Part shown: positions 8,702 to 16,606 of the stretch, piece by piece | How positions within the stretch are numbered: the first letter of the stretch is position 1 | How the letters are laid out: the number at the start of each line of letters is the position of its first letter | Source of the DNA: Dactylosporangium sp. AC04546 | GTDB taxonomy: Bacteria; Actinomycetota; Actinomycetes; Mycobacteriales; Micromonosporaceae | DNA: 64,000 bases | Reading direction: 5' to 3' | NCBI RefSeq assembly: GCF_022095675.1 | Contig: NZ_JAHYSG010000061.1 | Span: 1-64,000, forward strand | Program-made: the position numbers and the translations under genes | The notes under the pieces: generated by a model | Database searches by the model: none | What the model saw: only the letters and a program-made list of their open reading frames with translations | What the model was told of the DNA's origin: nothing

Positions 8702-9106
8702 TCAGCACAGGATGAACGGCGGCAGGCAGCCCGGGCCGTCCATCACGCCGTTGAGCCGCGCTGCCCGGGCCTTGCCATCGTTCTCGGCCTCTTCCCTCGT
8801 CCGGTAGGAACCGAACGCGAACGCCTCACTGCCGTTCGTCACGTACGCCATGTACATGCCGGTCTCGAGGTTCCAGACCCAGCCGCCGCGCCACTTGCGC
8901 TTGCGCGCTTCGGACTCGACGACCTCGGACTCGGTGCTGGCCGGCACCGGGATCCGGACCGCCGAGCTCCAATCGAAGGGACCGGCTTCGGCGGCGGGAA
9001 CCACCTCGGCCGCCGCCGCGGGCGAGCTGAGCACCGTCAGGCCGGCGATGGCGAAGGCGGCCATGAGGGCGAGCGTGGCAAGGAGGGACTTGCTGCGGTG
9101 ACGCAT
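8702..9106 (-). CDS. Small secreted protein of unknown function
   Basis: A 134-residue protein with a clear Sec signal peptide: a basic start (MRHRSKSLL), a hydrophobic core (LALMAAFAIAGLTVL) and an AxA cleavage site (SSPAAAA) near residue 33. The mature part is rich in W, G and charged residues, with a central RKRKWRGGWVWNLETG segment and two cysteines near the C-terminus that could form a disulfide. AGGAG precedes the ATG. I recognise no domain. It stands alone between a terminator and a 322-bp gap. Confidence 0.75.
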   Translation of the reverse strand: MRHRSKSLLATLALMAAFAIAGLTVLSSPAAAAEVVPAAEAGPFDWSSAVRIPVPASTESEVVESEARKRKWRGGWVWNLETGMYMAYVTNGSEAFAFGSYRTREEAENDGKARAARLNGVMDGPGCLPPFILC

Positions 9107-9428
9107 GTGAGGCTCCTGTCTGGTCGGGGTACCTGCGTGTCACCACGGTCGCCAGCGAGAACCGTCGGCACATCCCGGACAACCCCGGACCTGCTGCGGA
9201 GCGATAGCGGGATTGCCCTAGAAGTCCGCGCGGACCGCACGCGTGCGGCCCCCGCGTCGGACGCGCTGACAAGGGCAAACAGTGCCGCAATCGAGCGGCC
9301 GGGCCCGGCAGCGGCCGGCTATCGGAATCCTGACCCTCGTGGGCGAACATGCCAACGGGGGCGCACCGCCCGTGGTGCAGCCCGTCGCGGACCATCCGGG
9401 GGCGCCGACTGCGGGCGCCCTGTGGGCT
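9107..9428. other. 322-bp intergenic stretch with palindromes
   Basis: No convincing gene is seen. Two perfect palindromes abut here, GTCCGCGCGGAC at 9224-9235 and CCGCACGCGTGCGG at 9235-9248, sharing one base. A GGGCGCC / GGCGCCC hairpin at 9400-9420 lies just after the end of the minus-strand gene and may be its terminator. Confidence 0.5.
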
Positions 9429-9899
9429 TCAGGTCGCGGGCCAGACCGGGACGAGGCGGCGGCGGGTGTCGTAGAACAGATACGGTCGAAGGTGCGGGGT
9501 TTCGGTCAGGGCGCTTCGCAGCTTTGCCAGGTCATGACCACCGGCGCGAATCGGTTGGGCGGCGAGAAGGTCGCGAAGGTCGGAGAACCGCCACCCGGTT
9601 CTCAGCAGGCGTCGAAGTTCGACCAGGACCTTCAGGGCGTCCTGCGGGACACGGTCGACATAGATCTCCGCCCTCCTGGGCGGGCCCTCGGGCAGGGGCA
9701 TGGCGATGACCGGACAGCCGGCCAGCCGCATGCGGGCCGCGACTCGCTCAGACTCATCGTCGTCGCAAATGACCATGGCTGTGGAGCCGATCTGGTTGAA
9801 CGGCAGGTAGGCGCCATCGCCGCAATCCAGCAGTACCCATCCGGGCTCGGTCTCCCAGAACTCGCCGGCACCCTCCTGCCGTGCCACCACCTCCGTCAC
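9429..9899 (-). CDS. Hypothetical protein
   Basis: A 156-residue soluble protein with no signal peptide or membrane segment and no family I recognise. The N-terminal half is beta-rich (PGWVLLDCGDGAYLPFNQIG). The C-terminal half is helical and basic (DALKVLVELRRLLRTGWRFS). The start is GTG at 9899 with a GGAGG-like stretch inside the coding region rather than before it, so the start is uncertain. It diverges from the next gene with 58 bp between. Confidence 0.5.
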   Translation of the reverse strand: MTEVVARQEGAGEFWETEPGWVLLDCGDGAYLPFNQIGSTAMVICDDDESERVAARMRLAGCPVIAMPLPEGPPRRAEIYVDRVPQDALKVLVELRRLLRTGWRFSDLRDLLAAQPIRAGGHDLAKLRSALTETPHLRPYLFYDTRRRLVPVWPAT

Positions 9900-9957
9900 A
9901 CCGTCATCCTGGCAGATGATCTAAGGCGACGCCGACGTTGCGTGCCAGGATGGCCGG

Positions 9958-10758
9958 GTGAACGGACGCGCACCGTCTGAACTGGTCTATCGGACCTGGC
10001 TCCTGATTGCTGAACAGGGCTATCTCTGGGAGCTGACGCAGCTGGTCGCGGGCTACTACGACGTCCAAAGGGGGATCGCACACGGCCCGTGGCAGGCTGC
10101 CGACTGTCAGCAGATCCTCGCCCGCTGGTTCGATTGCGGGCTCATCGATTGCATCGCGCTCTCCTGGGCAACCAGGGTCCGATCGGACGAAGTCGTCCAC
10201 TTCGAGTACGACGCGAATTGGCGGACAAGAGCAACAGAGGAAGGCAACCATCTGATCCTGGCCCGCGATGATGCCGGTGCGCTGCTGAGCGATCCGAGCG
10301 CCTGGGACACGGACGGCGACGGGGCAGGCGTCATGTTGTGTCAGTCGGACCGGGCCGACGGGTTGTCGTTCGACGCCTGGTTCGACAAGCTCGCGGGCCT
10401 GCCGGACCACCTGATGTACAAGCAAACTCTGAGCGGGGCGTCCGACGGCACGGTCCGGCAGAAGCTGCCCGAGCCGGAGGAGCTTCGCAATGCGGGGTCG
10501 TGGACCCAGGCCGTCGAACACGCCGCAACTGATGGCCTGCCCCTGCTCTGCCCGGTCAATCGGGACGCCGATCTCGTGTTCGACTGGGAACCGGCCGATG
10601 GCGAGACTGCCGTCGGCGAGTCCATCGAAGACATCTTCTGCTTCGTCGAACGAGGCGATGTCGGGCGAGGACAACCGTTCCCGTTCGGACGTCACCGGCT
10701 ATGGTGTCCCGGCTGTGGTGCGGAGCGGCACCTCGTCGTCACGCGCAAGCCGGACTGA
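9958..10758 (+). CDS. Hypothetical protein with C-terminal CxxCG zinc-knuckle-like motif
   Basis: A 266-residue soluble protein. The N-terminal 90 residues look helical (VYRTWLLIAEQGYLWELTQL). The C-terminus ends with RLWCPGCGAERHLVV, a CPxCG pair that may bind zinc together with other cysteines (C194 and C222 region). Codon use is typical of the window, so it is probably a real gene. Its start is GTG at 9958. No family was recognised. It lies 70 bp before the DUF1877 gene on the same strand. Confidence 0.55.
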   Translation: MNGRAPSELVYRTWLLIAEQGYLWELTQLVAGYYDVQRGIAHGPWQAADCQQILARWFDCGLIDCIALSWATRVRSDEVVHFEYDANWRTRATEEGNHLILARDDAGALLSDPSAWDTDGDGAGVMLCQSDRADGLSFDAWFDKLAGLPDHLMYKQTLSGASDGTVRQKLPEPEELRNAGSWTQAVEHAATDGLPLLCPVNRDADLVFDWEPADGETAVGESIEDIFCFVERGDVGRGQPFPFGRHRLWCPGCGAERHLVVTRKPD

Positions 10759-10828
10759 GTGCCATCGCTGTCCTCTCCGGACGCGGTCGTGGGCACGGGC
10801 GTCGGTGTGCTGTGCTCATCCCGTGGGT

Positions 10829-11419
10829 ATGGATGTGCAGAGCCTCGCCGTGTCGCTCGATGCCGATCCGGTGCGGGCGATCCGTGCCGACCCCGAGTTG
10901 TGGGCGTCGGCCAGCGAGCAGCCCCCGTTCTGTGCCGCGTGGGGCGACGAACCGCTGCCGGACATCAGCCAGGCTCTTCTGACCGCGGTGCCGGCCGGTG
11001 CCGGCTGGGTCCGCCACTTCGAAGACCGTTCCTTCCAGCAGGCGGAGTACCTGCTCGACCCGATGGCATACCGCGCGGCTCGGACGTGGGAGGAGCGCGA
11101 GCGGACGGTCGCCTACCGGATCATTGCCGGCGACCAGGCTTTCGCCGAGCACGCCACGAGCGGTCAGGGGTTTGCGTGGCGGTGCTCGACGACGGCGTTC
11201 CTGGCCACGGCGGTGGAGCGGATCGACGCGCTGGACGTTGCCGCGGTCCGTGCGGAGTTCTCCGTCGTCGAGATGGACCGTCTCGGGTTGTACAAGGTGG
11301 ACCGCGAGGAGGACGACGAACATGCCTTCGCTCGCGTACTGACCCAGCTGCGCGCGTTCGCCGAACACTGCCGCGCGGTCGTGACGCGCGATCTCGACCT
11401 GATCATCACCCTGTACTGA
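10829..11419 (+). CDS. DUF1877 (YfbM-like) family protein
   Basis: A 196-residue protein. The second half, VERIDALDVAAVRAEFSVVE followed by MDRLGLYKV and a long helix to the end, matches the order and wording of the E. coli YfbM family (DUF1877), whose function is unknown. The middle has the usual GxxF block shifted to VRHFEDRSFQQAEYLLDP. The start is ATG at 10829; GTG at 10823 is an in-frame alternative. The protein has no membrane segment. It converges on the next gene with 2 bp between stops. Confidence 0.7.
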   Translation: MDVQSLAVSLDADPVRAIRADPELWASASEQPPFCAAWGDEPLPDISQALLTAVPAGAGWVRHFEDRSFQQAEYLLDPMAYRAARTWEERERTVAYRIIAGDQAFAEHATSGQGFAWRCSTTAFLATAVERIDALDVAAVRAEFSVVEMDRLGLYKVDREEDDEHAFARVLTQLRAFAEHCRAVVTRDLDLIITLY

Positions 11420-11421
11420 GG

Positions 11422-11871
11422 TCAGTGGCGCTGCAGGCGTGGCGCCACGAACGCGTAGACCCCGCCGAGCAGCAGGCCGTACATGAGATGGCCCATCAGG
11501 CCCTGCCAGGCGGTGGCATTGAAGATGAACACCTCCGTGCCGAGCCTGACCGGCATGAGCAGCAGCGTCCCGAGCACCCACCACACGGCGGCGTAGCCCA
11601 TGCCGATCATGGCCGACGTGACCGGGCTGGTGGCCCAGCGGGCGAACAGGATCGCAAACGTGGTGCCGATGAACGCCGAAATGGCCAGGTGCACCAGCCA
11701 CCCGAGGACCGCCGAGGTGCTGCCGACGAGCATGGCCACGATCGTGATCATGCCCATCATCTGCATCAGAACGCCGAACATGATTCCGCCGACGAGCCCG
11801 CCAGCGGCCCCTGCCGCGATTCGGGCTGGCAGCGTGGCGGCCGTGGTGGGTGGGACGGGCACTGTCGTCAC
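11422..11871 (-). CDS. Hypothetical four-pass membrane protein
   Basis: A 149-residue integral membrane protein. Its glycine-rich first segment (AAGAAGGLVGGIMFGVLMQM) is followed by three more: VLGWLVHLAISAFIGTTFAI, MIGMGYAAVWWVLGTLLLM and LMYGLLLGGVYAFVAP. The arrangement recalls small DUF1440-type proteins, but I cannot assign a family. AAGGAGG lies 7 bases before the GTG start at 11871, which makes that start convincing even though an out-of-frame ATG overlaps the same site. Confidence 0.75.
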   Translation of the reverse strand: MTTVPVPPTTAATLPARIAAGAAGGLVGGIMFGVLMQMMGMITIVAMLVGSTSAVLGWLVHLAISAFIGTTFAILFARWATSPVTSAMIGMGYAAVWWVLGTLLLMPVRLGTEVFIFNATAWQGLMGHLMYGLLLGGVYAFVAPRLQRH

Positions 11872-12107
11872 GGTTCATCCTCCTTCCGCCTGGTATCTCG
11901 CCGACCGTAAAGCCGATCCGTGGATCAGATCCTCGGTGACCGCGTACACGCTTCGGTAGTTCACCCTCACGATCGGTGCCTCATCCGGGTGACCGACGCC
12001 ACCGGGCGCCGGCGCGGTGCGATGGCCAACTCCGGGTTGATCCGGCCGGCTAGGTTTCGGGTGTGCCGGCGGTAAGCCCGGAGGGCTCAGCGTTGCAGTC
12101 CGCGGCG

Positions 12108-13676
12108 TTACCCCCAGGCGCGCTCCAGGGCGAGCGCGAGGCGCCAGCGCCACTGCTCGGCGGTACCGCCGGACCAGGGATATTCGTCCGTGAAGTTGGG
12201 CCAGTCGACGGTCAGCGCCAGCACGCTCTCAGCGCAGAAGGTGTCGGCCTCGGCACCCAGCTCGGGGCGCAGCAGGTCGCGGACGAAGTGCAGGTCGGGT
12301 GCTGCGAGTTCGGCCAGCAGCGCCGCGTCGTAGAGGTCCTTGCCCTGGGGGTACGTGTCGGTGGCCAACCACAGCAGCTTCCACGCCAGGGCGAGTTCGG
12401 GCGGCGCGGCCTGCACCGGCCGGTCGATGCCGGGCAGCGTGATCGGCTCGGGCGGCAGCGGCAGCGGCTCGCCGAATACCACGTCGATCTGGATGCTGCC
12501 GCCGGGGCCGCCGTCGCCGGTGGTGAACGGTACGGCGAGGCGGCGGCCGTCGGCGCGCTCGTAGGTCCAGATCTCCGCATGGACGACGCGGTCGGGGCGC
12601 AGGCCGGCGCCGGGGTCGGCGGCGAGCGCGTCGGTGATGCCGTCGAGCAGCTCCCGCGCCTGGTCGCTGCCGCTCGTGATGGTGTGCGGGGTGACGACGA
12701 AGTCGAGGTCGCCGGGGTCGCGCGCGGCGTCGCCGACCCACGCGGACATCGTGACGCTGCCGCGCAGCACGAGGTGGCCGGCCCAGCGGCTGCGGGCGAT
12801 CGCGCCGAGGGCGTGTTCGAGGGCGGCGCGGCGGGCCTGCCGCCACCGCCGGCCGGTGCCCTCGTCGGCGAAGGCGGGCTCACCGGCCCGGTATGCGTTC
12901 TGGTACTGCCGCATGGCCGGGTCGAACGCCGCCGTCTGCCGCACCGACCCGACGTCCGGCACCGGCAGGTAGGTGGGCGGGTATTGCGGGGAGCCGGCCG
13001 GCGCGGCGCGCATCGTTGCCTCGCGGGTCTCGTTGCGCCAGGACTCGGGCTCGCGGGTGATCCAGCCACGGTCGTAGCCAAGATTGGAGTCTTCGACGAC
13101 GTACTCCTGCTCGACCTTGACCACGTCGAGGCCCGCGTCGCGGAGCGCGGCGGTGAGCCGCTCGAGCCGCTGCGTCGCGGTGTCCAGCCCGACGTGGTGG
13201 CAGCGCTGGGTAAGGAACCGCTCCTGCCCGCCACCGTCGTGGCGGCGCCGCGCGTTGCGCGACAGGCGGGCGTCGTGAGCCGCGCCGATTTCGGCCGCCG
13301 TTTGCATGGCGGCGACCGGGGCGGCCGGCAGGGCAAGCTTCACGTGGTGCTCGAAGTAGCGCCCCGCCGGCTCCGCGGCGGCCTCGTCGTCGGTCTGCGG
13401 CAGCCCGTCGCACCACGGCGCCGCCTCGATCTTCAGCCGGGCCGGGACGAGCCCGCGCTTGAGCAGCCGCTCCCGCCACTCGGCGGCCGTCTTCCGTGCC
13501 TGGGCGAGGGTGCCGTGCGTGGACAGGGTGAGCATCGGCTGGGACGGAAACCGGCCGCGGTCCAGGACGATGTGCAGGAACTTGACATCGTGCTGCTCGG
13601 CGAACCGGGCGAGGTCCGTGCCGTGGCGCGCCTCGACGGTCACGTGGATCTCGAACGTCCCGGTGATCTCGGCCAC
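12108..13676 (-). CDS. AbiEii-like nucleotidyltransferase fused to a duplicated N-terminal domain
   Basis: A 522-residue protein. The C-terminal half has a nucleotidyltransferase core: LRGSVTMSAW with the GS motif, then DPGDLDFVV with the DxD metal ligands (around residues 300-325), a third-strand acidic region IQIDVVFGEP, and the helical LAWKLLWLATDTYPQGKDLYD block typical of AbiEii/MenT relatives. The N-terminal 200 residues hold two similar units, FEIHVTV...HIVLDRGRFPSQPML and YFEHHVKL...RFLTQRCHHVGL, which look like a domain duplication. GTG at 13676 is chosen because TACGCT sits 6 bases upstream, fitting a leaderless transcript. No antitoxin (AbiEi-like) gene is adjacent. Confidence 0.7.
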   Translation of the reverse strand: MAEITGTFEIHVTVEARHGTDLARFAEQHDVKFLHIVLDRGRFPSQPMLTLSTHGTLAQARKTAAEWRERLLKRGLVPARLKIEAAPWCDGLPQTDDEAAAEPAGRYFEHHVKLALPAAPVAAMQTAAEIGAAHDARLSRNARRRHDGGGQERFLTQRCHHVGLDTATQRLERLTAALRDAGLDVVKVEQEYVVEDSNLGYDRGWITREPESWRNETREATMRAAPAGSPQYPPTYLPVPDVGSVRQTAAFDPAMRQYQNAYRAGEPAFADEGTGRRWRQARRAALEHALGAIARSRWAGHLVLRGSVTMSAWVGDAARDPGDLDFVVTPHTITSGSDQARELLDGITDALAADPGAGLRPDRVVHAEIWTYERADGRRLAVPFTTGDGGPGGSIQIDVVFGEPLPLPPEPITLPGIDRPVQAAPPELALAWKLLWLATDTYPQGKDLYDAALLAELAAPDLHFVRDLLRPELGAEADTFCAESVLALTVDWPNFTDEYPWSGGTAEQWRWRLALALERAWG

Positions 13677-13815
13677 CGGGGAAGCGTAGCGGGCGTTCAC
13701 GACGCCGCTGGCGCGTGGCGGTTCGTCCTGGGGTCGGGCCGTTCGACTCGCGGGAGCGGTTGAAGGCGCTAGTCACCGTTCGCAGTGGGCTTCTTCGCGT
13801 ACCCGCTCAGATCGG

Positions 13816-14397
13816 TCAACGGCGCACCCGATAGCGCAGGTGAAGCACCCGGTTGCCCTGAATCACCACGTCAGGATCCTCCAACAGGTGCTGCGCGTGG
13901 ACCGAACCGAAGTAGCGCTTGCCGGACCCGAACACGACGGGTACGACGTCCATGCGCACCTCGTCGATCAGGCCCGCGGCAAGCACCTGGCCACCGACGT
14001 CGCCAGCGGCGACCTCGACGATGCGGTCACCCGCAAGCTCCTGCGCCTTGGCCATGGCTGCCTCGACGCCATCGACGAAGTGAAACGGCGCCTCGGGGTC
14101 CCAGCCCTCGGGCGCCGGCCGGTGCGTCACGACAACCACGTGGTCGATCCCGCCCGGAGGCTTCCCGTCCCAGCCGTCCGTCATGTCGAAGACGTGGCGG
14201 CCGGCGATTGTCACCCCGATCTGGTCCCAGTACGGCCGGACGTAGTCGTAGGACGTCTGCGACACCTTCAAGACGCCGCCCTCGTCCAACGGGACGTCAC
14301 CGCTGAGCAACCAGTCGAACAACGGTCCGGGCTGGTCATTCTCGTCCGCGACAAAGCCGTCTACCGATACCGAGCTGTACATGACTACTTTGCCCAC
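13816..14397 (-). CDS. Dihydrofolate-reductase-like (RibD C-terminal) family protein
   Basis: A 193-residue protein of the RibD_C/DHFR-like fold. The N-terminal strand reads MYSSVSVDGFVADEND. Later blocks are VTIAGRHVFDMTDGWDGKPP, a VVVVTHRPAP strand and an AGDVGGQVLAAGLIDEVRM helix that belongs to the NADPH-binding side. The C-terminus (VVPVVFGSGKRYFG) is also typical. Such stand-alone proteins are annotated as reductases, mostly untested. The start is GTG at 14397 with GGAGAG upstream. A perfect palindrome touches that ribosome-binding site. Confidence 0.88.
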   Translation of the reverse strand: MGKVVMYSSVSVDGFVADENDQPGPLFDWLLSGDVPLDEGGVLKVSQTSYDYVRPYWDQIGVTIAGRHVFDMTDGWDGKPPGGIDHVVVVTHRPAPEGWDPEAPFHFVDGVEAAMAKAQELAGDRIVEVAAGDVGGQVLAAGLIDEVRMDVVPVVFGSGKRYFGSVHAQHLLEDPDVVIQGNRVLHLRYRVRR

Positions 14398-14408
14398 GGG
14401 GCTCTCCT

Positions 14409-14432
14409 CTACTTTGGGGCACCCCAAAGTAG
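14409..14432. promoter_or_regulatory. Perfect 11-bp-arm palindrome, candidate operator
   Basis: CTACTTTGGGG (14409-14419) and its exact complement (14422-14432) are separated by two bases. The site abuts the ribosome-binding site of the reductase-like gene and lies 30 bp after the end of the AraC gene. A single half copy, CTACTTTG, recurs inside the start of the reductase gene (14386-14393). A regulator binding here would block transcription or translation of the reductase. Confidence 0.6.
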
Positions 14433-14462
14433 CGTGTCGTGAGCTGAAGCTCTTGTAAGAAA

Positions 14463-15308
14463 TCAATCGGCCGGCAGCGGCCAGCTGTCCAGCGCGTGGC
14501 CGGGATGTTCGCGCAGGAACCGCCGCCGGACTTCGATGTACCGGGTCGGTGTGAGCCCGGTGAACGTCCGGAACTCGTGGCCGAAGTGGGCCTGGTCGAA
14601 GTAGCCTGCGCCAACGGCGAGCTCGCCCCAGTCGATCGGTTCGGCGGGGTTGATCGCGAGCACGGTGGCGGCGAAGCGGTGGGAGCGGGCCAGCCGCTTC
14701 GGCGTGACGCCGATGATGTCCTTGAACCGCTGTGCCAGATGAGTGTTGCTGACACCGGCTGCCTCGCTCAGGTCGCCGACCGGCACCGCCCCGTTGGTCG
14801 CCGCGATGACGCTGCTCGTATGACGGACCAGCGCCAGGCCGGGTGTCTCGCACAGCCGTCGCATGAATTCCTCTTCGAGCAGCGTCAGCATCTCGTGCGG
14901 TCCGTCCGCCGTGGCCAGCCGGTCTCGCAGCTCAGCAATGGCGGGCCGGCCCCAAACCTGCTCTACCGTCACCGGCCGGTCACACAGCTCGGCCGCGGGC
15001 ATCGGCAGGAACGGCGCCAGCCCCCACGGCTTGAAGTGCACGCCGACGGACCGGGTAGGGAGTGGGTAGCCGAAGTCCCACGCGCGGGTGGGCATGGTGA
15101 CCACGCAGCCGTCGGCGTACTCGGCCGTCTCAATGTCGGTGCCGCCGCGGATGCGGAACGGCGCCCCGAGGTTGACGATGAGCAATGCCGCCGGCGACGG
15201 CGGCAGCGTCAGCCGGGCGTACGGCGGCGCACCCTTCAGGTAGTAGAGGTCGTCGATCAGCCCGTCCAGCGGCGGTCGCGGCACTCTGGACACGTACTCC
15301 ACGCCCAC
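14463..15308 (-). CDS. AraC family transcriptional regulator
   Basis: A 281-residue regulator. The N-terminal 140 residues form a cupin-like effector domain of the DUF6597 type (SRVPRPPLDGLIDDLYYLKG at the start, WDFGYPLPTRSVGVHF later). The C-terminal 100 residues carry two helix-turn-helix motifs, VGDLSEAAGVSNTHLAQRFK and WGELAVGAGYFDQAHFGHEF, with the AraC signature FTGLTPTRYIEVRR. The start is GTG at 15308. The reductase-like gene follows 65 bp downstream on the same strand and may be its target or partner. Confidence 0.92.
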   Translation of the reverse strand: MGVEYVSRVPRPPLDGLIDDLYYLKGAPPYARLTLPPSPAALLIVNLGAPFRIRGGTDIETAEYADGCVVTMPTRAWDFGYPLPTRSVGVHFKPWGLAPFLPMPAAELCDRPVTVEQVWGRPAIAELRDRLATADGPHEMLTLLEEEFMRRLCETPGLALVRHTSSVIAATNGAVPVGDLSEAAGVSNTHLAQRFKDIIGVTPKRLARSHRFAATVLAINPAEPIDWGELAVGAGYFDQAHFGHEFRTFTGLTPTRYIEVRRRFLREHPGHALDSWPLPAD

Positions 15309-15625
15309 AACGGTATCGCCGACGCCCCGCCGGCATCGCGCGCCGGGATGGTCCGGCCGCCCTGCTCAGCCTGCTGTAGCGGTTCAAACCCATTGCTGCG
15401 CAAGGCGCATCCGTTCACGAGCGTTCGCCAGCGTCCGCTGTCATCCGTTCCGATGACCCCTCGGTTTGGGGCGAGTGAGACGAAGGCTAAGCCTCCTGGC
15501 TCGGTTCCTTGCCGCCTCGCCACACTTCCAATTGTCTTGCCGAACGCTAATGCTGGGCCGACGCCTGGCCGGCGCCCAATTCACCGTGAACACCCGCGAG
15601 CAATTCGTGATCCGGACGGCGAGCC
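15309..15625. other. 317-bp gap of lower GC without a recognised gene
   Basis: Base composition drops here compared with the neighbours, and the drop continues through the Imm1-like gene. Short open frames exist but none has convincing codon use or a ribosome-binding site. It may be what remains of a transferred toxin-immunity segment, but no toxin fragment is recognisable. Confidence 0.4.
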
Positions 15626-16135
15626 TCAGTCAGCGTCAAGTCGAACTCCGTCCAACCCCCCGCGCACCCAGTTGATCAACTCCGGACGGTCGCCGGTTCC
15701 TACACGGCAGAACTCTTCGACGACCTCGCGCACCTTCGCCACCGGCAACGCATTTCTTCGATCGTGGAAGGCGCTTTCACCCGGATCTGCGACAACCCTG
15801 GGATCGAAGACGGGAGGGCTCGGATTGTCTGACATCCAGATATGCCGCCGAACCTCCGACGGAGCAGGGTGCGTTGCTCGCACGCACCAGATGAGGGCGC
15901 CGAAACCGGTGTCGTTGTTGACGGCAACCAGCAACAAATTGTCCGGAACATCAGTGAAATTGCCATGGAACTTGTCTGAAATCATGAAGGACGCATTATC
16001 GCCGGGCGCCCAATGGCGGCCGTCGACCAAGCGCTCCGACCTGATCGACCGGAAAATCATGGCAATCAGGGCGTGAATCTCATCAGGAGATTGGGCATGA
16101 TGCCACTCGAAGTCGAACTTAACATTGACAACCAT
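15626..16135 (-). CDS. Imm1-like immunity protein (orphan)
   Basis: A 169-residue soluble protein resembling the Imm1 family, whose members neutralise secreted polymorphic toxins. The pattern fits: a conserved middle strand pair (DNLLLVAVNNDTGFGALIWC), a tryptophan-containing strand (RRHIWMSDNP), and a C-terminal helix with the usual ending, LPVAKVREVVEEFCRVGTGD followed by PELINW. ATG at 16135 is preferred because GGAG lies 4 bases upstream; the frame is open 15 codons further. Codon use is more A+T-rich than its surroundings, pointing to acquisition. No cognate toxin gene is seen within 10 kb. The neighbouring tRNA gene is a possible integration site. Confidence 0.6.
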   Translation of the reverse strand: MVVNVKFDFEWHHAQSPDEIHALIAMIFRSIRSERLVDGRHWAPGDNASFMISDKFHGNFTDVPDNLLLVAVNNDTGFGALIWCVRATHPAPSEVRRHIWMSDNPSPPVFDPRVVADPGESAFHDRRNALPVAKVREVVEEFCRVGTGDRPELINWVRGGLDGVRLDAD

Positions 16136-16311
16136 CTCGCTCCGGTGCTTGGGTTGGCTTGCAATCGCCGACAGCCGCAATCATTGTCTACCGCGAAGAG
16201 GTGCGGCCGCCCTATGCACGTGACGGGTCGAGTTGAAGCGATACCGTCCTTGTGTTCACATCCGCGCTCGGAACGGAGATCGCGATCGGCACGACGCCGG
16301 GTCGGATGCGA

Positions 16312-16396
16312 GTGCAGCGAGCACGGCCGCGCGAAGCGCGGCAAGGGGGGTGCGGGGTGGCGAAGCCCCCCGCCTGGAGCGAGCGAAGCGAGCGCG
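16312..16396. repeat. REP-like array of short GC hairpins
   Basis: Three consecutive hairpins have GAA loops: GCCGCGC-GAA-GCGCGGC, then GGGGTGGC-GAA-GCCCCCC, then CGAGC-GAA-GCGAG. The reverse complement resembles the two-copy repeat at 49776-49927 (GGCTTCGCC, then CACCCC, CACCCCCC and a GCCGC...GCG end). This indicates a dispersed family in this genome. Confidence 0.5.
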
Positions 16397-16421
16397 AGGA
16401 ACACCACGAGCTGGAAGCGAA

Positions 16422-16455
16422 TCAGGCGCAGCCTGCATGAGCAGACTGCGCCTGA
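16422..16455 (-). terminator. Hairpin after tRNA-Val
   Basis: A 15-bp stem with one mismatch (TCAGGCGCAGCCTGC at 16422-16436, complement at 16441-16455) and a 4-base ATGA loop lies 6 bases beyond the tRNA 3' end. An outer pairing of CCACGAGCT (16404-16412) with AGCTCGTGG (16455-16463) reaches into the tRNA end. Confidence 0.65.
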
Positions 16456-16460
16456 GCTCG

Positions 16461-16532
16461 TGGGCGATACTGGGATCGAACCAGTGACCTCTTCGGTGTG
16501 AACGAAGCGCGCTCCCGCTGCGCCAATCGCCC
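16461..16532 (-). tRNA. tRNA-Val (anticodon CAC)
   Basis: A complete 72-nt cloverleaf. The acceptor stem is GGGCGAT/ATCGCCC, the D-stem GCGC/GCGC, the anticodon stem CTTCG/CGAAG with loop TTCACAC (anticodon CAC, reading GUG), and the T-stem ACTGG/CCAGT with loop TTCGATC. The discriminator base is A. CCA is not encoded. It is flanked downstream by hairpin repeats and by the A+T-richer Imm1 segment, as tRNA-linked insertion sites often are. Confidence 0.95.
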
Positions 16533-16606
16533 GCGTGCTCGGAACTCTACCCGATGCGTTGACCGGTGCGCACCCCGGGGGCCTCGTCAAGGGTACGCTC
16601 GCCCCC

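Noticed and set aside
15466..15675. Plus-strand frame of 69 codons in the low-GC gap
   Set aside because: No ribosome-binding site, poor codon pattern and partial overlap with the Imm1-like gene.
16535..16606. Upstream ATG start for the short MEDS protein
   Set aside because: It would begin 2 bp from the tRNA gene and adds residues unlike the domain. GTG 16607 has a plausible -10 element before it.
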